DNA of 64,000 bases from Pseudomonas sp. 6D_7.1_Bac1 (GTDB lineage: Bacteria > Pseudomonadota > Gammaproteobacteria > Pseudomonadales > Pseudomonadaceae), in assembly GCF_025465945.1 (NCBI RefSeq), contig NZ_JANLNW010000020.1, positions 1 through 64,000 on the forward strand, read 5' to 3'. The first letter of the stretch is position 1. Each line of letters begins with the position of its first letter. The notes under the pieces were generated by a model. It made no database searches, had not been told where the DNA came from, and saw only the letters and a list, made by a program, of their open reading frames with translations. Positions 25,336 to 34,224 of this stretch are shown here, in pieces. Position numbers and translations under genes: made by a program.

Positions 25336-26727
25336 ATGAGCAGTACCCAAAGCTCTAATGGCCTCGAACAGGGGCTCAAACCGCGCCATGTGACCATGTT
25401 GTCGATTGCCGGTGTTATTGGCGCCGGCCTGTTCGTTGGCTCGGGTCACGCCATCGCCGCCGCAGGCCCGGCCGTACTGTTGGCCTACGCTGCCGCCGGT
25501 ATGCTGGTAGTGCTGGTCATGCGCATGCTTGGCGAAATGGCCGTTGCTTCTCCGGACACAGGCTCCTTCTCGACCTACGCCGATCGCGCTATCGGTCACT
25601 GGGCCGGTTTCACCATCGGCTGGCTCTACTGGTGGTTCTGGGTTCTGGTAATCCCGCTGGAGGCCAACGCCGCCGCGACTATCCTGCATGCCTGGTTCCC
25701 CAGCGTGGCCATCTGGGCATTTACCCTGATCATCACTTTGCTGCTGACAGTGACCAATCTGTTCAGCGTGAAGAACTACGGTGAGTTCGAATTCTGGTTC
25801 GCTCTGATCAAGGTCCTGGCGATCATCGGCTTCATTGTCCTCGGTGTCATGGCGGTCTTCGGCTTCCTGCCAAGCAGCCAGGTCAGCGGCGTTTCGCACC
25901 TGTTCGACACTCAGGGCTTCCTGCCAAACGGCATGGGCGCCGTATTGGGCGCCATCCTGACCACCATGTTTTCCTTCATGGGCACCGAGATCGTGACCAT
26001 CGCGGCCGCGGAGTCGAAGAACCCTGGCCAGCAAATCTCCAAGGCCACCAATTCGGTGATCTGGCGGATTGGTTTGTTCTACCTCGTGTCGATCTTCATT
26101 GTTGTCGCACTGGTGCCGTGGAACGACCCGGTACTGGCGAGCGTCGGCTCCTATCAGACCGTGCTTGAGCGCATGGGCATCCCGAATGCCAAGCTGATCG
26201 TCGACATCGTGGTGCTGGTTGCTGTGACCAGCTGCCTGAACTCGGCGCTGTACACCTCATCCCGCATGATGTTCTCCCTGGGCAAGCGTGGTGATGCACC
26301 GGCCGTTTCCCAGCGCACCAACAAGAGCGGCACGCCGTACTGGGCCGTCATGTTGTCTACCTGCGCGGCGTTCCTCGCGGTGTTCGCCAACTACGTGGCC
26401 CCGGCTGCGGTGTTCGAATTCCTGCTGGCCAGCTCCGGCGCTATTGCGCTGTTGGTGTACCTGGTGATCGCGATTTCGCAACTGCGCATGCGCAAACAGC
26501 GCATGGCACGCGGCGAAAAAATCGCCTTCAGCATGTGGCTGTTCCCGGGCCTGACCTACGCGGTGATCGTATTCATCGTGGCGGCCCTGACCATCATGCT
26601 GTTTCAGGATGCCCATCGTGTGGAAATCCTTGCCACGGGGCTGTTGAGCCTTTTGGTGGTGGCTGCCGGTTTGTTTGTGGCTCGCCGTCGCAAACTGGAA
26701 CAACGTGGCGCGGTCGTGTTGAGCTGA
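25336..26727 (+). CDS. gabP: GABA permease (APC family)
   Basis: This 463-residue inner-membrane transporter belongs to the amino-acid permease (APC) family. The N-terminus has the conserved HVTMLSIAGVIGAGLFVGSGHAI segment of membrane span 1 with the unwound GAGLF substrate site. About 12 hydrophobic spans follow, with a FSFMGTEIVTIAAAES motif in span 6. Length and sequence pattern fit GabP, which takes up 4-aminobutyrate. The ATG at 25336 follows AAAGGTAG. A sigma-54 promoter and an NtrC-like site upstream suggest expression under nitrogen limitation. A strong terminator stands right after the stop. Confidence 0.88.
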   Translation: MSSTQSSNGLEQGLKPRHVTMLSIAGVIGAGLFVGSGHAIAAAGPAVLLAYAAAGMLVVLVMRMLGEMAVASPDTGSFSTYADRAIGHWAGFTIGWLYWWFWVLVIPLEANAAATILHAWFPSVAIWAFTLIITLLLTVTNLFSVKNYGEFEFWFALIKVLAIIGFIVLGVMAVFGFLPSSQVSGVSHLFDTQGFLPNGMGAVLGAILTTMFSFMGTEIVTIAAAESKNPGQQISKATNSVIWRIGLFYLVSIFIVVALVPWNDPVLASVGSYQTVLERMGIPNAKLIVDIVVLVAVTSCLNSALYTSSRMMFSLGKRGDAPAVSQRTNKSGTPYWAVMLSTCAAFLAVFANYVAPAAVFEFLLASSGAIALLVYLVIAISQLRMRKQRMARGEKIAFSMWLFPGLTYAVIVFIVAALTIMLFQDAHRVEILATGLLSLLVVAAGLFVARRRKLEQRGAVVLS

Positions 26728-26744
26728 TTCGCCCCGCGTAACGC

Positions 26745-26782
26745 AAAACGGCCGCTGTCAGGGATGACATGCGGCCGTTTTT
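26745..26782. terminator. Bidirectional terminator between gabP and a convergent gene
   Basis: A long stem (AAAACGGCCGC and TGTCA with their complements) around GGGA is followed by T residues on the plus strand and, read backwards, on the minus strand. It serves gabP and the convergent gene at 26800. A similar stem lies after the paralogue at 28425. Confidence 0.85.
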
Positions 26783-26799
26783 GTTTTTGATGTAACGCT

Positions 26800-27252
26800 T
26801 TACGCGGATTTTTCGTCCTCGGCTTCCAGCGACTCGCGATAGCTGTCCAGCGCACTCCCGAAGTCGGTGATGAACTGCGGCTCTGTGAGCCAGGCCTGGG
26901 CGGCCTCGCGGTCCATGCCATCGGTCCACATGCGGTAGTCGATCAGCATGTCGGCGGCGAGGTGAGTGGCGGCCATGGCCTCGTTCTCGGCGTTTTCCAT
27001 GTCCAGCAGTTCTGGATGGTCGTTGATGATCTCGCTGAGGTTCGACAGCAGGGTCAGCAGCATGTCGTTGCGGCTGATGGCCTCTGCTTCGCGCATTTTG
27101 CTGAACATCGCCAGGGTGTACTCAGGCATTTGCTCGCCTGGTGCGTTTGGGTCGTCATGCATGGCGATGGGTTTTCTGCCGCTGATGCGAATCTGCTTGG
27201 CTTTGATCTTGGCGCGTTTGGCGCGTTTCTGCTGCTTGTTCGTGGCGGCCAT
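26800..27252 (-). CDS. Lys/Arg-rich hypothetical protein, paralogue 1
   Basis: The 150-residue protein starts MAATNKQQKRAKRAKIKAKQ, a strongly basic stretch of about 25 residues, followed by an acidic helical domain of Glu, Leu and Met-rich helices that ends in EAEDEKSA. A related protein is encoded at 28425-28829 (MASANKQHKRTQRAKAKAK start, matching W-rich WLTEPQF / WIESPQF ends). Function is unknown; the basic head could bind nucleic acid and the acidic body could be a protein-interaction module, but this is inference. The ATG at 27250-27252 starts the basic stretch; longer upstream readings are not protein-like. A terminator follows. Confidence 0.7.
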   Translation of the reverse strand: MAATNKQQKRAKRAKIKAKQIRISGRKPIAMHDDPNAPGEQMPEYTLAMFSKMREAEAISRNDMLLTLLSNLSEIINDHPELLDMENAENEAMAATHLAADMLIDYRMWTDGMDREAAQAWLTEPQFITDFGSALDSYRESLEAEDEKSA

Positions 27253-27286
27253 GTACTTCGTTCCGTATTCGTGTGGGAGAGCGCTG

Positions 27287-28279
27287 TCAGGTGGGTACGC
27301 TGCGTGGTACCAACCGTCCTGGCGTGTCGGGATGCAATTCGCCGTTCTGTAGCCAGGACAATGCAATGGGCCATAGTGTGGCTTGGTATGGGCTGCGAAA
27401 AAAGGCGAAATGTCCGACTTCCACTTCACCGATGTCTTCTGGGGCAATCCGTAGGTGCGTGTTGGCGCTGGCCTTGAAGTAGCCGAGCAGGCGCTCGATG
27501 GCGGCAACGGTGCCGTAGGGATCGTCGCTGAGGCTGATTGCTAGGGTTTGCGCGGTAACGGTGGCGAAGGGCAGCCCTTGGAGGGTTGCGGCGATTACGC
27601 GACCACTGGGGCGTTGTTCGTAGCGAGCGGCGGGAGTGCTCCAGTCGTGGACGACACCGGCTGGCGTATCTTCGAGCCAGCCGAGACGTTTACCGGGGAA
27701 GTAGCCGTAGAACCTCGTCATCAGCGGCATGACCAGGTGCCACTTGATGAACATCCGCCAGCGGCTGGCCGAGGCGTAATCTCGCCAGTAAGCGAACTGC
27801 GCGCCCACGGTGACCAGGCGCCGGATCACCTGCCCGGAAGCCGCCAGCCCTGCCGCGCAGCCACCGAAACTGTGACCGATCACATCGATAGGTTGACCGG
27901 GAAACTCTCGTGTCGCCCGCTGCAGCATGGCTTCGAAATCCAGCGCGCCCCAGTCCGACCAGGACGCCTTGAACCCGCGCAGTGAGGCGGGTCTGGATTC
28001 ACCGATACCGCGGTAGTCGTAAGTAATGACGTCGAAGCCGTTGGCAAACAGGTAGTCGGCGAAACGAAAGTAATGCCGGCAGCGCACCGAGGTTGCTGCG
28101 TTGATGATCACGACCGGGCGGTTGGCATCCAGAAGGGCGTGTCGCCAGGTAAAACCAGCGAGGACAACGCCATCGGCCGCCGGTTCTTTGAATGATTCGC
28201 TGGGGCCGGTGGTTGGCAGCGGCAGTTCAATCTGGGTAGGTGACGACGGTGTCAGAATGGGCGTGTTCGACGGATCCAT
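27287..28279 (-). CDS. Alpha/beta hydrolase
   Basis: The product, about 330 residues, has an alpha/beta-hydrolase fold. The nucleophile is Ser in GHSFGG (about 145), an oxyanion-type region is around NAATSVRCRHYFRFAD, the acid is probably Asp in SLSDDPYG, and the base is His in VGHFAFF near the end. The DYRGIGES stretch before the nucleophile elbow is typical of serine esterases and lipases. The substrate is not predictable. I use the ATG at 28277-28279 (MDPSNTP); a GTG 90 bases earlier could add 30 residues. The gene lies between two paralogous Lys/Arg-rich genes on the same strand and could be cotranscribed with the downstream one. Confidence 0.8.
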   Translation of the reverse strand: MDPSNTPILTPSSPTQIELPLPTTGPSESFKEPAADGVVLAGFTWRHALLDANRPVVIINAATSVRCRHYFRFADYLFANGFDVITYDYRGIGESRPASLRGFKASWSDWGALDFEAMLQRATREFPGQPIDVIGHSFGGCAAGLAASGQVIRRLVTVGAQFAYWRDYASASRWRMFIKWHLVMPLMTRFYGYFPGKRLGWLEDTPAGVVHDWSTPAARYEQRPSGRVIAATLQGLPFATVTAQTLAISLSDDPYGTVAAIERLLGYFKASANTHLRIAPEDIGEVEVGHFAFFRSPYQATLWPIALSWLQNGELHPDTPGRLVPRSVPT

Positions 28280-28375
28280 TGGATGAAGCCCTGGGCGCGG
28301 TTTGCTGCCAACGATAGTCTTCAAGTCGCGGAGGAACAATCTGCGGGCGGTTTTTAGTGGTGTAGCCACAACAAA

Positions 28376-28409
28376 GAACGGCCACTGTCATCGCTGACAG
28401 CGGCCGTTC
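28376..28409. terminator. Stem resembling the gabP terminator
   Basis: GAACGGCCACTGTCA pairs with its near-complement around TCGC. The sequence is close to the stem at 26745-26782, which likewise follows the stop of the other paralogue. No long T-run is present. Confidence 0.6.
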
Positions 28410-28424
28410 CTTGGAGTCGCAGAA

Positions 28425-28829
28425 TTACCGAGGCGATTTCACCAGCGCTTCGGAGGCGGCCACATAGTCAGCCTGGAACTGCGGGCTTTCGATCCATGCC
28501 AGAGCTTTGGCCTCGTCCGCTTCGGTCGACCACTGGCGATACTCGATCAGTGCCGCGAGGATGAAGTCGGTGGCGCCTTCTTCGCCTTCCTGTTCCAGCA
28601 CCAGTTCCAGCAGCGGGTCTTCCAGGAAAGCAGTGCACAGCGCTTGCTGGCTGGTTTTCTCGGCGGTGCGCATTCTTTCGAACATTTCGGACAAGTCCAC
28701 CGACTCAAAATCGATGCGCTCATCGTTCGGGTCCAGTTCGACCGGAGCAGTGGCGCGCTGCACGCGATTTTGTTTGGCCTTGGCTTTGGCGCGTTGGGTT
28801 CTTTTGTGCTGCTTGTTCGCCGATGCCAT
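28425..28829 (-). CDS. Lys/Arg-rich hypothetical protein, paralogue 2
   Basis: This 134-residue protein begins with a basic, probably disordered head (NKQHKRTQRAKAKAKQNR) and continues with acidic helices; near the end it has a YRQWSTEADEAKALAWIESPQF block. The same layout and motif order occur in the protein encoded at 26800-27252, so they are paralogues, diverged but still alike. No known domain is recognised and no function is claimed. It is the upstream member of a minus-strand group with the hydrolase. A terminator-like stem follows the stop. Confidence 0.7.
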   Translation of the reverse strand: MASANKQHKRTQRAKAKAKQNRVQRATAPVELDPNDERIDFESVDLSEMFERMRTAEKTSQQALCTAFLEDPLLELVLEQEGEEGATDFILAALIEYRQWSTEADEAKALAWIESPQFQADYVAASEALVKSPR

Positions 28830-29162
28830 GGGCTTCGATCCTTAGTTCAGGAGCAAGGGGAGGGCGCTATTGAAGCGCAGGTCGGCGAATTTCCCAAGGG
28901 TGGATTGTTCGATTGTCCTTGATAGCGGCTTGACGGGCGAACTGGCTGACAACCGGCAGTTGTATCGGTGGCAGCTTTCACAACCAATTGATCTAAACGA
29001 ACGGTCTGCAAGGGAAGTCTTAAAAGTGAAAGCAGTGCACTAACCTGTTTTCGGCTTGGGCCGTGATGCAGGGGATAGCACCGGGTGTCACCGTTTTATG
29101 GCATCGGCTTCATGGGTGGCATCGAATTCGTTGGACTCGCTACGGGTCCGGGAGTCGTCATC
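28830..29162. other. Gap before the secreted small protein
   Basis: No gene was supported here. It separates divergent genes and should carry both promoters; I could not single out convincing -35/-10 pairs. Confidence 0.4.
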
Positions 29163-29621
29163 ATGAGATCCTTGCGTTTACTTACGCTATCAGGCGTTGT
29201 TCTGGTCGGGCTTACCGGCTTGCTTGCCTCCAGTGTTCAGGCGGAGGTCTGCCGTGGCCCAATTGATCCGTCGGGCGTGCAACTGGAGCAGCAACAACAG
29301 AACGGAGTGAACTTCATGTTCGGTGGTATCGGTTGGGATGAATCGTGCGCAATTCAACGGATCGGGGGTTATAACCTGCACATGACTTTTTCAACTGGAC
29401 GGGCCAATGAGTACGTGCCTGACGTCAAGGTGGCCATTCAGGGTCCAAAAGGTCATGAAGTGCTGACGCTGGATGAAGCGGGCCCTATTGTTTTGACTCG
29501 GTTACCCGCTGGCAAGTACGTCGTCGTGACAGAGCGTAATGGTCACGAAGTGCGTCACACGATTGATCTCAGGGACGGTGGCGTTCGTACCCTGAACATC
29601 CACTGGAGTGATGCGAGCTGA
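29163..29621 (+). CDS. Secreted carboxypeptidase-regulatory-like protein
   Basis: The 152-residue protein has a signal peptide (MRSLRLLTLSGVVLVGLTGLLASSVQA, cut near residue 27). The mature part is a small beta-sandwich: an EVCRGP...FGGIGWDESCAIQ front with two Cys that may pair, and a C-terminal half with VKVAIQGPKGHEVLTLDEAGP and LPAGKYVVVTERNGHE, the pattern of carboxypeptidase regulatory-like (CarboxypepD_reg) domains. It is probably periplasmic or attached to the envelope. The ATG follows GGGAG. No partner genes are obvious, and a strong terminator lies just behind it before tRNA-Phe. Confidence 0.65.
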   Translation: MRSLRLLTLSGVVLVGLTGLLASSVQAEVCRGPIDPSGVQLEQQQQNGVNFMFGGIGWDESCAIQRIGGYNLHMTFSTGRANEYVPDVKVAIQGPKGHEVLTLDEAGPIVLTRLPAGKYVVVTERNGHEVRHTIDLRDGGVRTLNIHWSDAS

Positions 29622-29657
29622 CAATAGAGTTTGCAGGTCAATTAAAAAAACGCAGGC

Positions 29658-29689
29658 AACAAAAAACCCGCACGAGGCGGGTTTTTTGT
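29658..29689. terminator. Rho-independent terminator
   Basis: ACAAAAAACCCGC pairs with GCGGGTTTTTTGT around a short loop. The run of T on both strands lets it end the upstream plus-strand gene and the minus-strand tRNA-Phe. Confidence 0.85.
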
Positions 29690-29729
29690 GGGCTTTCACG
29701 TGATGTTGACACCACATGAAAGCTGAATG

Positions 29730-29805
29730 TGGTGCCCAGAGACGGAATCGAACCGCCGACACGGGGATTTTCAATCCCCTGCTCTACCGACTGAGCTATC
29801 TGGGC
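29730..29805 (-). tRNA. tRNA-Phe (anticodon GAA)
   Basis: The 76-nt gene has a GCCCAGA acceptor stem, the D-loop sequence AGCTCAGTCGGTAGAGC, an anticodon loop TTGAAAA with GAA, the T-arm GGTTCGATTCC and an encoded CCA. All stems pair. Confidence 0.96.
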
Positions 29806-29908
29806 AACGGGGCGCATTAAACGGGTTTTTCAGGGGGTCGTCAAGCAAGTTTTCAAAAAATATTTAATTATTACCGTCGCTTACGATCCAACCCCCATTT
29901 TTACGGGA

Positions 29909-30181
29909 TTACTCGGCAGGTGGAACGTAGCCTTCGGCCTTGGCGTATTCCTCGCCGGAGAAGTACTTGTCCATCTCGCCCTGAAGATACTTGCGGTCTT
30001 CGGCGTTCATCATGTTCAGGCGTTTTTCGTTGATCAGCAGGGTCTGGTGTTTTTGCCAGTCGGCCCAGGCCTTGGCCGAGACGTGGTCAAAAATGTCCTG
30101 GCCTTTGGCACCCGGGAATGGAGCGCGCTCCAGGGCGGGCAGTTCTTCTTTGTACTTGCGGCACATGATGGTGCGGGTCAT
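29909..30181 (-). CDS. yggX: Fe(2+)-trafficking protein YggX
   Basis: The 90-residue protein has the whole YggX pattern: [17 protein letters not shown] with the conserved Cys7, the PFPGAKGQ loop, and the [20 protein letters not shown] helix with a glycine turn. YggX proteins protect iron-sulfur clusters from oxidation and may pass iron, in the cytosol. Its ATG overlaps the mutY stop by four bases, an arrangement known from other gammaproteobacteria (mutY-yggX), and fits MutY itself being an iron-sulfur enzyme. Confidence 0.93.
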   Translation of the reverse strand: MTRTIMCRKYKEELPALERAPFPGAKGQDIFDHVSAKAWADWQKHQTLLINEKRLNMMNAEDRKYLQGEMDKYFSGEEYAKAEGYVPPAE

Positions 30182-31245
30182 GACGACTCTCCTGCGTTCA
30201 ATACGTCGGCCGCGCGCTTCAGCAGCTTTTTCACCGGAGCGGCAAGACCCAGGCGCGGCGGGGTGGCGAGGTTATACCAGAGCCAGTCGGCCTCGGCCAC
30301 GTGATGGCCGACCTCCTGGACCTGGACCAGCCAGGGTTCGATAGCCAGTTGGAAATGGCTGAAGGTGTGCACCAGGCTTTGCAGTTCTACGGGCTTGCCC
30401 AGTTCCAGCGAGTGTTGCAGCGCCAGATGTTCCAGATCGTCGAGGTCGTCGAGTTCCGGCAGGCTCCACAAACCGCCCCACAAGCCCGTGGAAGGGCGGC
30501 GGTAAAGCAGAATGGCGCCGTCGCGGTTGGCGAGCATCGGCATCAGCGTGCGCTTCTGTGGCACGGTTTTGCGCGGTTTGGGGATCGGGTAGCGCGTCTC
30601 CAGACCGAGCATGTGCGCTTCGCAGCCCTTTTCCAGTGGGCACAGCAGGCAACTCGGCTTGCTGCGGGTGCAGAGCGTGGCGCCCAGGTCCATCATCGCT
30701 TGGGTGTAGGCGTTGACCCGATCGTAAGGCGTGAAGCGCTCAGCGTTGGCCCACAGCTGTTTGGCAACCTTTGGCTCGCCGGGGTAACCCTCTTGCGCGG
30801 TAAAGCGTGCCAGCACCCGTTTGACGTTGCCGTCGAGGATCGGCGCGCGCAGGCCCATGCTCAGGCTGGCAATGGCGCCAGCGGTGGACAGGCCGATGCC
30901 TGGCAAGTCAGTCAGCTTTTCCACATCCCGAGGAAACTCGCCGCCGTACTCGGCAACGACGATCTTCGCGGTCTTTTGCAAGTTGCGAGCGCGGGTGTAG
31001 TAACCCAGCCCGGTCCACAGATGCAGCACTTCATCTTCCGGTGCGGCGGCCAGGGCTTCGACTGTTGGCAATGAAGCCATGAAGCGGTCGAAGTAGTTCA
31101 GCACGGTGCTGACCTGGGTCTGCTGCAGCATGATCTCCGAGACCCATACCCGATACGGGGTGATGCCCTGTTGCCAGGGCAGGTCGTGGCGGCCGTGGCG
31201 GTCGTACCAGTCCAGCACCGCCGTTGAAAACTGCTCGGCTCTCAT
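30178..31245 (-). CDS. mutY: A/G-specific adenine glycosylase MutY
   Basis: This 355-residue DNA-repair enzyme removes adenine mispaired with 8-oxoguanine. Glu37 in [10 protein letters not shown] is the catalytic acid and Asp138 in [11 protein letters not shown] the catalytic Asp of the helix-hairpin-helix fold ([12 protein letters not shown], about 114-125). A four-Cys cluster at 192, 199, 202 and 208 holds the [4Fe-4S]. A NUDIX-like C-terminal domain that recognises 8-oxoG follows from about residue 230. It overlaps the asmA stop and the yggX start by four bases each, so the three form one operon. Confidence 0.96.
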   Translation of the reverse strand: MRAEQFSTAVLDWYDRHGRHDLPWQQGITPYRVWVSEIMLQQTQVSTVLNYFDRFMASLPTVEALAAAPEDEVLHLWTGLGYYTRARNLQKTAKIVVAEYGGEFPRDVEKLTDLPGIGLSTAGAIASLSMGLRAPILDGNVKRVLARFTAQEGYPGEPKVAKQLWANAERFTPYDRVNAYTQAMMDLGATLCTRSKPSCLLCPLEKGCEAHMLGLETRYPIPKPRKTVPQKRTLMPMLANRDGAILLYRRPSTGLWGGLWSLPELDDLDDLEHLALQHSLELGKPVELQSLVHTFSHFQLAIEPWLVQVQEVGHHVAEADWLWYNLATPPRLGLAAPVKKLLKRAADVLNAGESS

Positions 31246-33470
31246 CGTTTGAACAGCCCCTTGAGGGTATTTTTCAGTTCTGGACTGACTTTGTCGCCAA
31301 GCTTCTCTTCGAGTTTCTCACCGAGCTTGTCGCCAGCCAGTTTGCTCGCCACCTGACCGAGACGTTCACTGTCCAGGCGGCAGGCCTTGGCACCGAGTTC
31401 CAGCGGCCCACGGCAGCGCAATGGCCACTCGATACTGGCGTAGCGCTCGTTGACCTGGCAGGCAGGGTCCGGCATGTCGCTCTTGTCACCTTCGACGATG
31501 ACGCCAACGCGGTAATCCATGCCCAGCACGCGCAGGTCGACGTCACCGCTACCGCTGACGATCATGCCCGGGATGCGTACTTTCAGGTCCGGATTACTGG
31601 CCACGCCATTACGCAACGTCAGGTTGCCCTTGAACTCCTGGAAGGGCGTGTCCTTGCCGCGCGGTTCGCTGCTGAGGGATTTGTGGTTCAGGGTGGCAAT
31701 GCCTTTGCACAGTTGTTGCTCGAGGTTGGCGTTGAGTAGCACGCCGTTGTTGAGCACGAAGCTGGCAGTGCCGTTGAGGCTGTCGATCAGCGTTTTCTGG
31801 CTATTGCCGCTGGCGGTCAGGTTGCTGTTGAGCGTTACCAGGCCTTTGACCGGCGGGGTTTTCCCTTGGCTTTCGAGAATCTTTTCCGCCGGGACCCGGC
31901 TGATCTGCGTATGCATGCTCAGCAGCGGTACGGGCTGGCGTACATCCAACGTGCCCTTGGCGTCGAAGTTGCCGTTGTAGAGATCGCCACGCAGGTTTTC
32001 CAGGGTCAGCAGGCCACCTTGGGCAGTAGCTTTCAGCGCTGCGTTCTGGATCGGCAGCTTGCCGAGGGTCAGTTGGCCGAAGGTCAGGTCAGCGTCCAGA
32101 TCCAGTTTGCTCAAGCGCTCCGCTGGAATCAGTTTGTCGCTGCTCCAGGCCCCTTTGGTGGGGGCGTTCGGCAACGGCGTGCTGCCGACGCCGGCCAGCG
32201 CGTCGGCCTCGGTGCTTTTGACTTCCGACTGGCGGGCCACTGTGGCGCTGTTGGCTTCGGCGGATGTTGGCGGCAGATAGCGATCAGCGTCGAAGGTGTC
32301 GCCCTTGAGCTGCACGCGCAACGATTGCTTGGCAAAATCCTCGACGGCGATACGCCCGCTGAAGCTGCTGTCGTCGACTTTCAGGTTGATGTTGTCCAAC
32401 ACCACGCTGGTCGGGGTGCCCGCCAAACGGCTGACCAGCTCGACTTTGCTCAGGCTGTCCTCGGCCATGGCCGGGAGTTTCTGACCGATGCTGTCGACAA
32501 ATTTCGCCAGGTCGAATTGGGCGATCGACACGCCGCCGCTGATCTGCGGGGTTTTGTCCAGGTCGTTGACTTTCAGTTCGCCCAAGGCGCGCAACTGGTT
32601 GGCGGAGATCTTGATCCCGGTCCACTCGGCGACGTTCGCCGCTTTATCCAGCGACAGTTGACCTTGAGCTGAAAAGGTCACGGCTTTGCCTTGCAGCGGT
32701 TCACCGGTGATTTCGCCGGTGAGTTTCATGTCTTCGAACTTGTAGCGCTGGAGGGCGCGTTCGAAACGCAGATCGCCGTTGAGTTCGGTACGCACCCGCA
32801 CATCCGGCTGGTTGCTGCTCAGGAACGCGGTGAGCTTGACCTGAATGTCGGTCGCGTCGTGCACCGGGCCGGTGCTCAGTTGGATGCTTTCGGCGCTGAA
32901 CTGCCTGCCGGTGCGCTCATCGTTGTATTCAACCCGAGCGTTGTTCACGGTCAGGCTGTCGATGTCCAGACGAACCGGTTGGGCCGGTTTTTCCGGGGCG
33001 GCGGGTATTTCGGCGGTCGGTTCGCTGGTGCCGGTGACCGGCGCATCTGCCTTGGCGGCTACAGGTGGGACCTTGCCGATGTCTTCCCAGTTGCCGTGGC
33101 CATCCTTGTCGCGGTTGAGGCGCAGGTTCAGGCCCTCGACGCGGACATCGCTCATCTGCACTTCACGGCGCAGCAACGGCAGCACCCGCACGGACAGGCC
33201 GAGCATTTGCAGGTCGGCAAACGGTTGGGTCGGGTTGGCCAGGGTCGCGACGCTGGCTTCGTGCAGTTCAAGGCCGAGCCAGGGGAACAGGCTCCAGCCG
33301 ATATCGCCATTGAGCGTCAGCTCGATGTGGGCCTTGTCGCGGGCAATCTGGCGAATCTCGTCTTTGTAGTCGTTGGGATCGAAGAGGTGGGTCAGGGCAA
33401 AGCCCAGCGCCACAATGATCAGCAACAGCCCGAGAAGCACCAGACCCAGGATTTTGCCGAACGCTTTCAT
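31242..33470 (-). CDS. AsmA family protein
   Basis: The protein has about 742 residues. An N-terminal membrane anchor ([23 protein letters not shown], about 5-27) leads into the AsmA chorein-like region, with [30 protein letters not shown] and a long beta-rich body, and the AsmA C-terminal DUF-like domain ends in Lys/Glu-rich [10 protein letters not shown]. AsmA-like proteins span the periplasm and are thought to move lipids between the membranes. The ATG at 33468-33470 has AAGGA seven bases before it. It is the first gene of the asmA-mutY-yggX operon, whose members overlap by four bases. Confidence 0.88.
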   Translation of the reverse strand: MKAFGKILGLVLLGLLLIIVALGFALTHLFDPNDYKDEIRQIARDKAHIELTLNGDIGWSLFPWLGLELHEASVATLANPTQPFADLQMLGLSVRVLPLLRREVQMSDVRVEGLNLRLNRDKDGHGNWEDIGKVPPVAAKADAPVTGTSEPTAEIPAAPEKPAQPVRLDIDSLTVNNARVEYNDERTGRQFSAESIQLSTGPVHDATDIQVKLTAFLSSNQPDVRVRTELNGDLRFERALQRYKFEDMKLTGEITGEPLQGKAVTFSAQGQLSLDKAANVAEWTGIKISANQLRALGELKVNDLDKTPQISGGVSIAQFDLAKFVDSIGQKLPAMAEDSLSKVELVSRLAGTPTSVVLDNINLKVDDSSFSGRIAVEDFAKQSLRVQLKGDTFDADRYLPPTSAEANSATVARQSEVKSTEADALAGVGSTPLPNAPTKGAWSSDKLIPAERLSKLDLDADLTFGQLTLGKLPIQNAALKATAQGGLLTLENLRGDLYNGNFDAKGTLDVRQPVPLLSMHTQISRVPAEKILESQGKTPPVKGLVTLNSNLTASGNSQKTLIDSLNGTASFVLNNGVLLNANLEQQLCKGIATLNHKSLSSEPRGKDTPFQEFKGNLTLRNGVASNPDLKVRIPGMIVSGSGDVDLRVLGMDYRVGVIVEGDKSDMPDPACQVNERYASIEWPLRCRGPLELGAKACRLDSERLGQVASKLAGDKLGEKLEEKLGDKVSPELKNTLKGLFKR

Positions 33471-33553
33471 GGGCGAGTCCTTGTAATGAGTCAATGTCGA
33501 AATTTAGCCAGGGAGTATAGCGCCCCGAAACCGACGACTGGTCACTGATCGCT

Positions 33554-33952
33554 CTAGAGCACGTCCAGCGGCAGTTTGAGCTTGGCGGCCAGTGCCTGGG
33601 CTTCGAGGTGCCCGGCCGGGGCCAGCAGGTGCAACGCCGCCCCCGCGAGCTCGGCCATTTTTTGCGCTTCGCTGACCAGTCGCTCAGCGACACCACGGCG
33701 ACGGGTGATTTTTCGCACGCACAAATGGGACAGCTGCCAGATGTCCTGCTGCCGGTGCAGGCGTGCCGCACCGAGCAGTCGGTCATTGAAGCGTCCGGCG
33801 ATCAACGAACCGTCGCGCAAGCCGTGTTCAATCAGTTGCCGCTCATCGTTGAACGGAGCAAACAGCCACTGCGGGGCGTCGTGGTAGATCTTCTGCAGAT
33901 CCTGCTGATCCTGATAGCTGGGTTCGTTCAGCGACTCGACGACGATGGGCAT
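33554..33952 (-). CDS. PanZ/PanM-like acetyltransferase-fold protein
   Basis: This GNAT-fold protein of 132 residues has the pattern of PanZ (PanM), which binds acetyl-CoA and promotes maturation and feedback control of aspartate decarboxylase PanD. It shows ENDERQLIEHG-type early helices, LLGAARLH, then LSHLCVRKITRRRGVAERLVSEA (about 75-97), matching the V-R-x-x-T-R-R-x-G-V acetyl-CoA loop. It is small and lacks extra domains. The ATG at 33952 begins the domain. Assignment to PanZ rather than to another GNAT is from the overall pattern. Confidence 0.7.
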   Translation of the reverse strand: MPIVVESLNEPSYQDQQDLQKIYHDAPQWLFAPFNDERQLIEHGLRDGSLIAGRFNDRLLGAARLHRQQDIWQLSHLCVRKITRRRGVAERLVSEAQKMAELAGAALHLLAPAGHLEAQALAAKLKLPLDVL

Positions 33953-34224
33953 AGGGTTTCCTGTGAAAGGGTGGCCGGGCATGACCCGCCAACGGGTGAA
34001 ACGGTTTTTTAGTGCGTGATCGGAACAGATGTCACATAAAAGGCGGTATCAGTCTGGTTTTTCTGTCGCGAGCAAATGGTAATCTTCGCCGTTCGTCGGT
34101 CCCTCTGCGACCTGTTGTCGCGCCCGAACAGAGCTCCACTCAATAAAACGGCCATGCCTGCGTGCAATAAGGCCGTGGGTGAAGAGTGTCTGGCGAACGA
34201 TACTAATAATTGGGGGAAACACAA

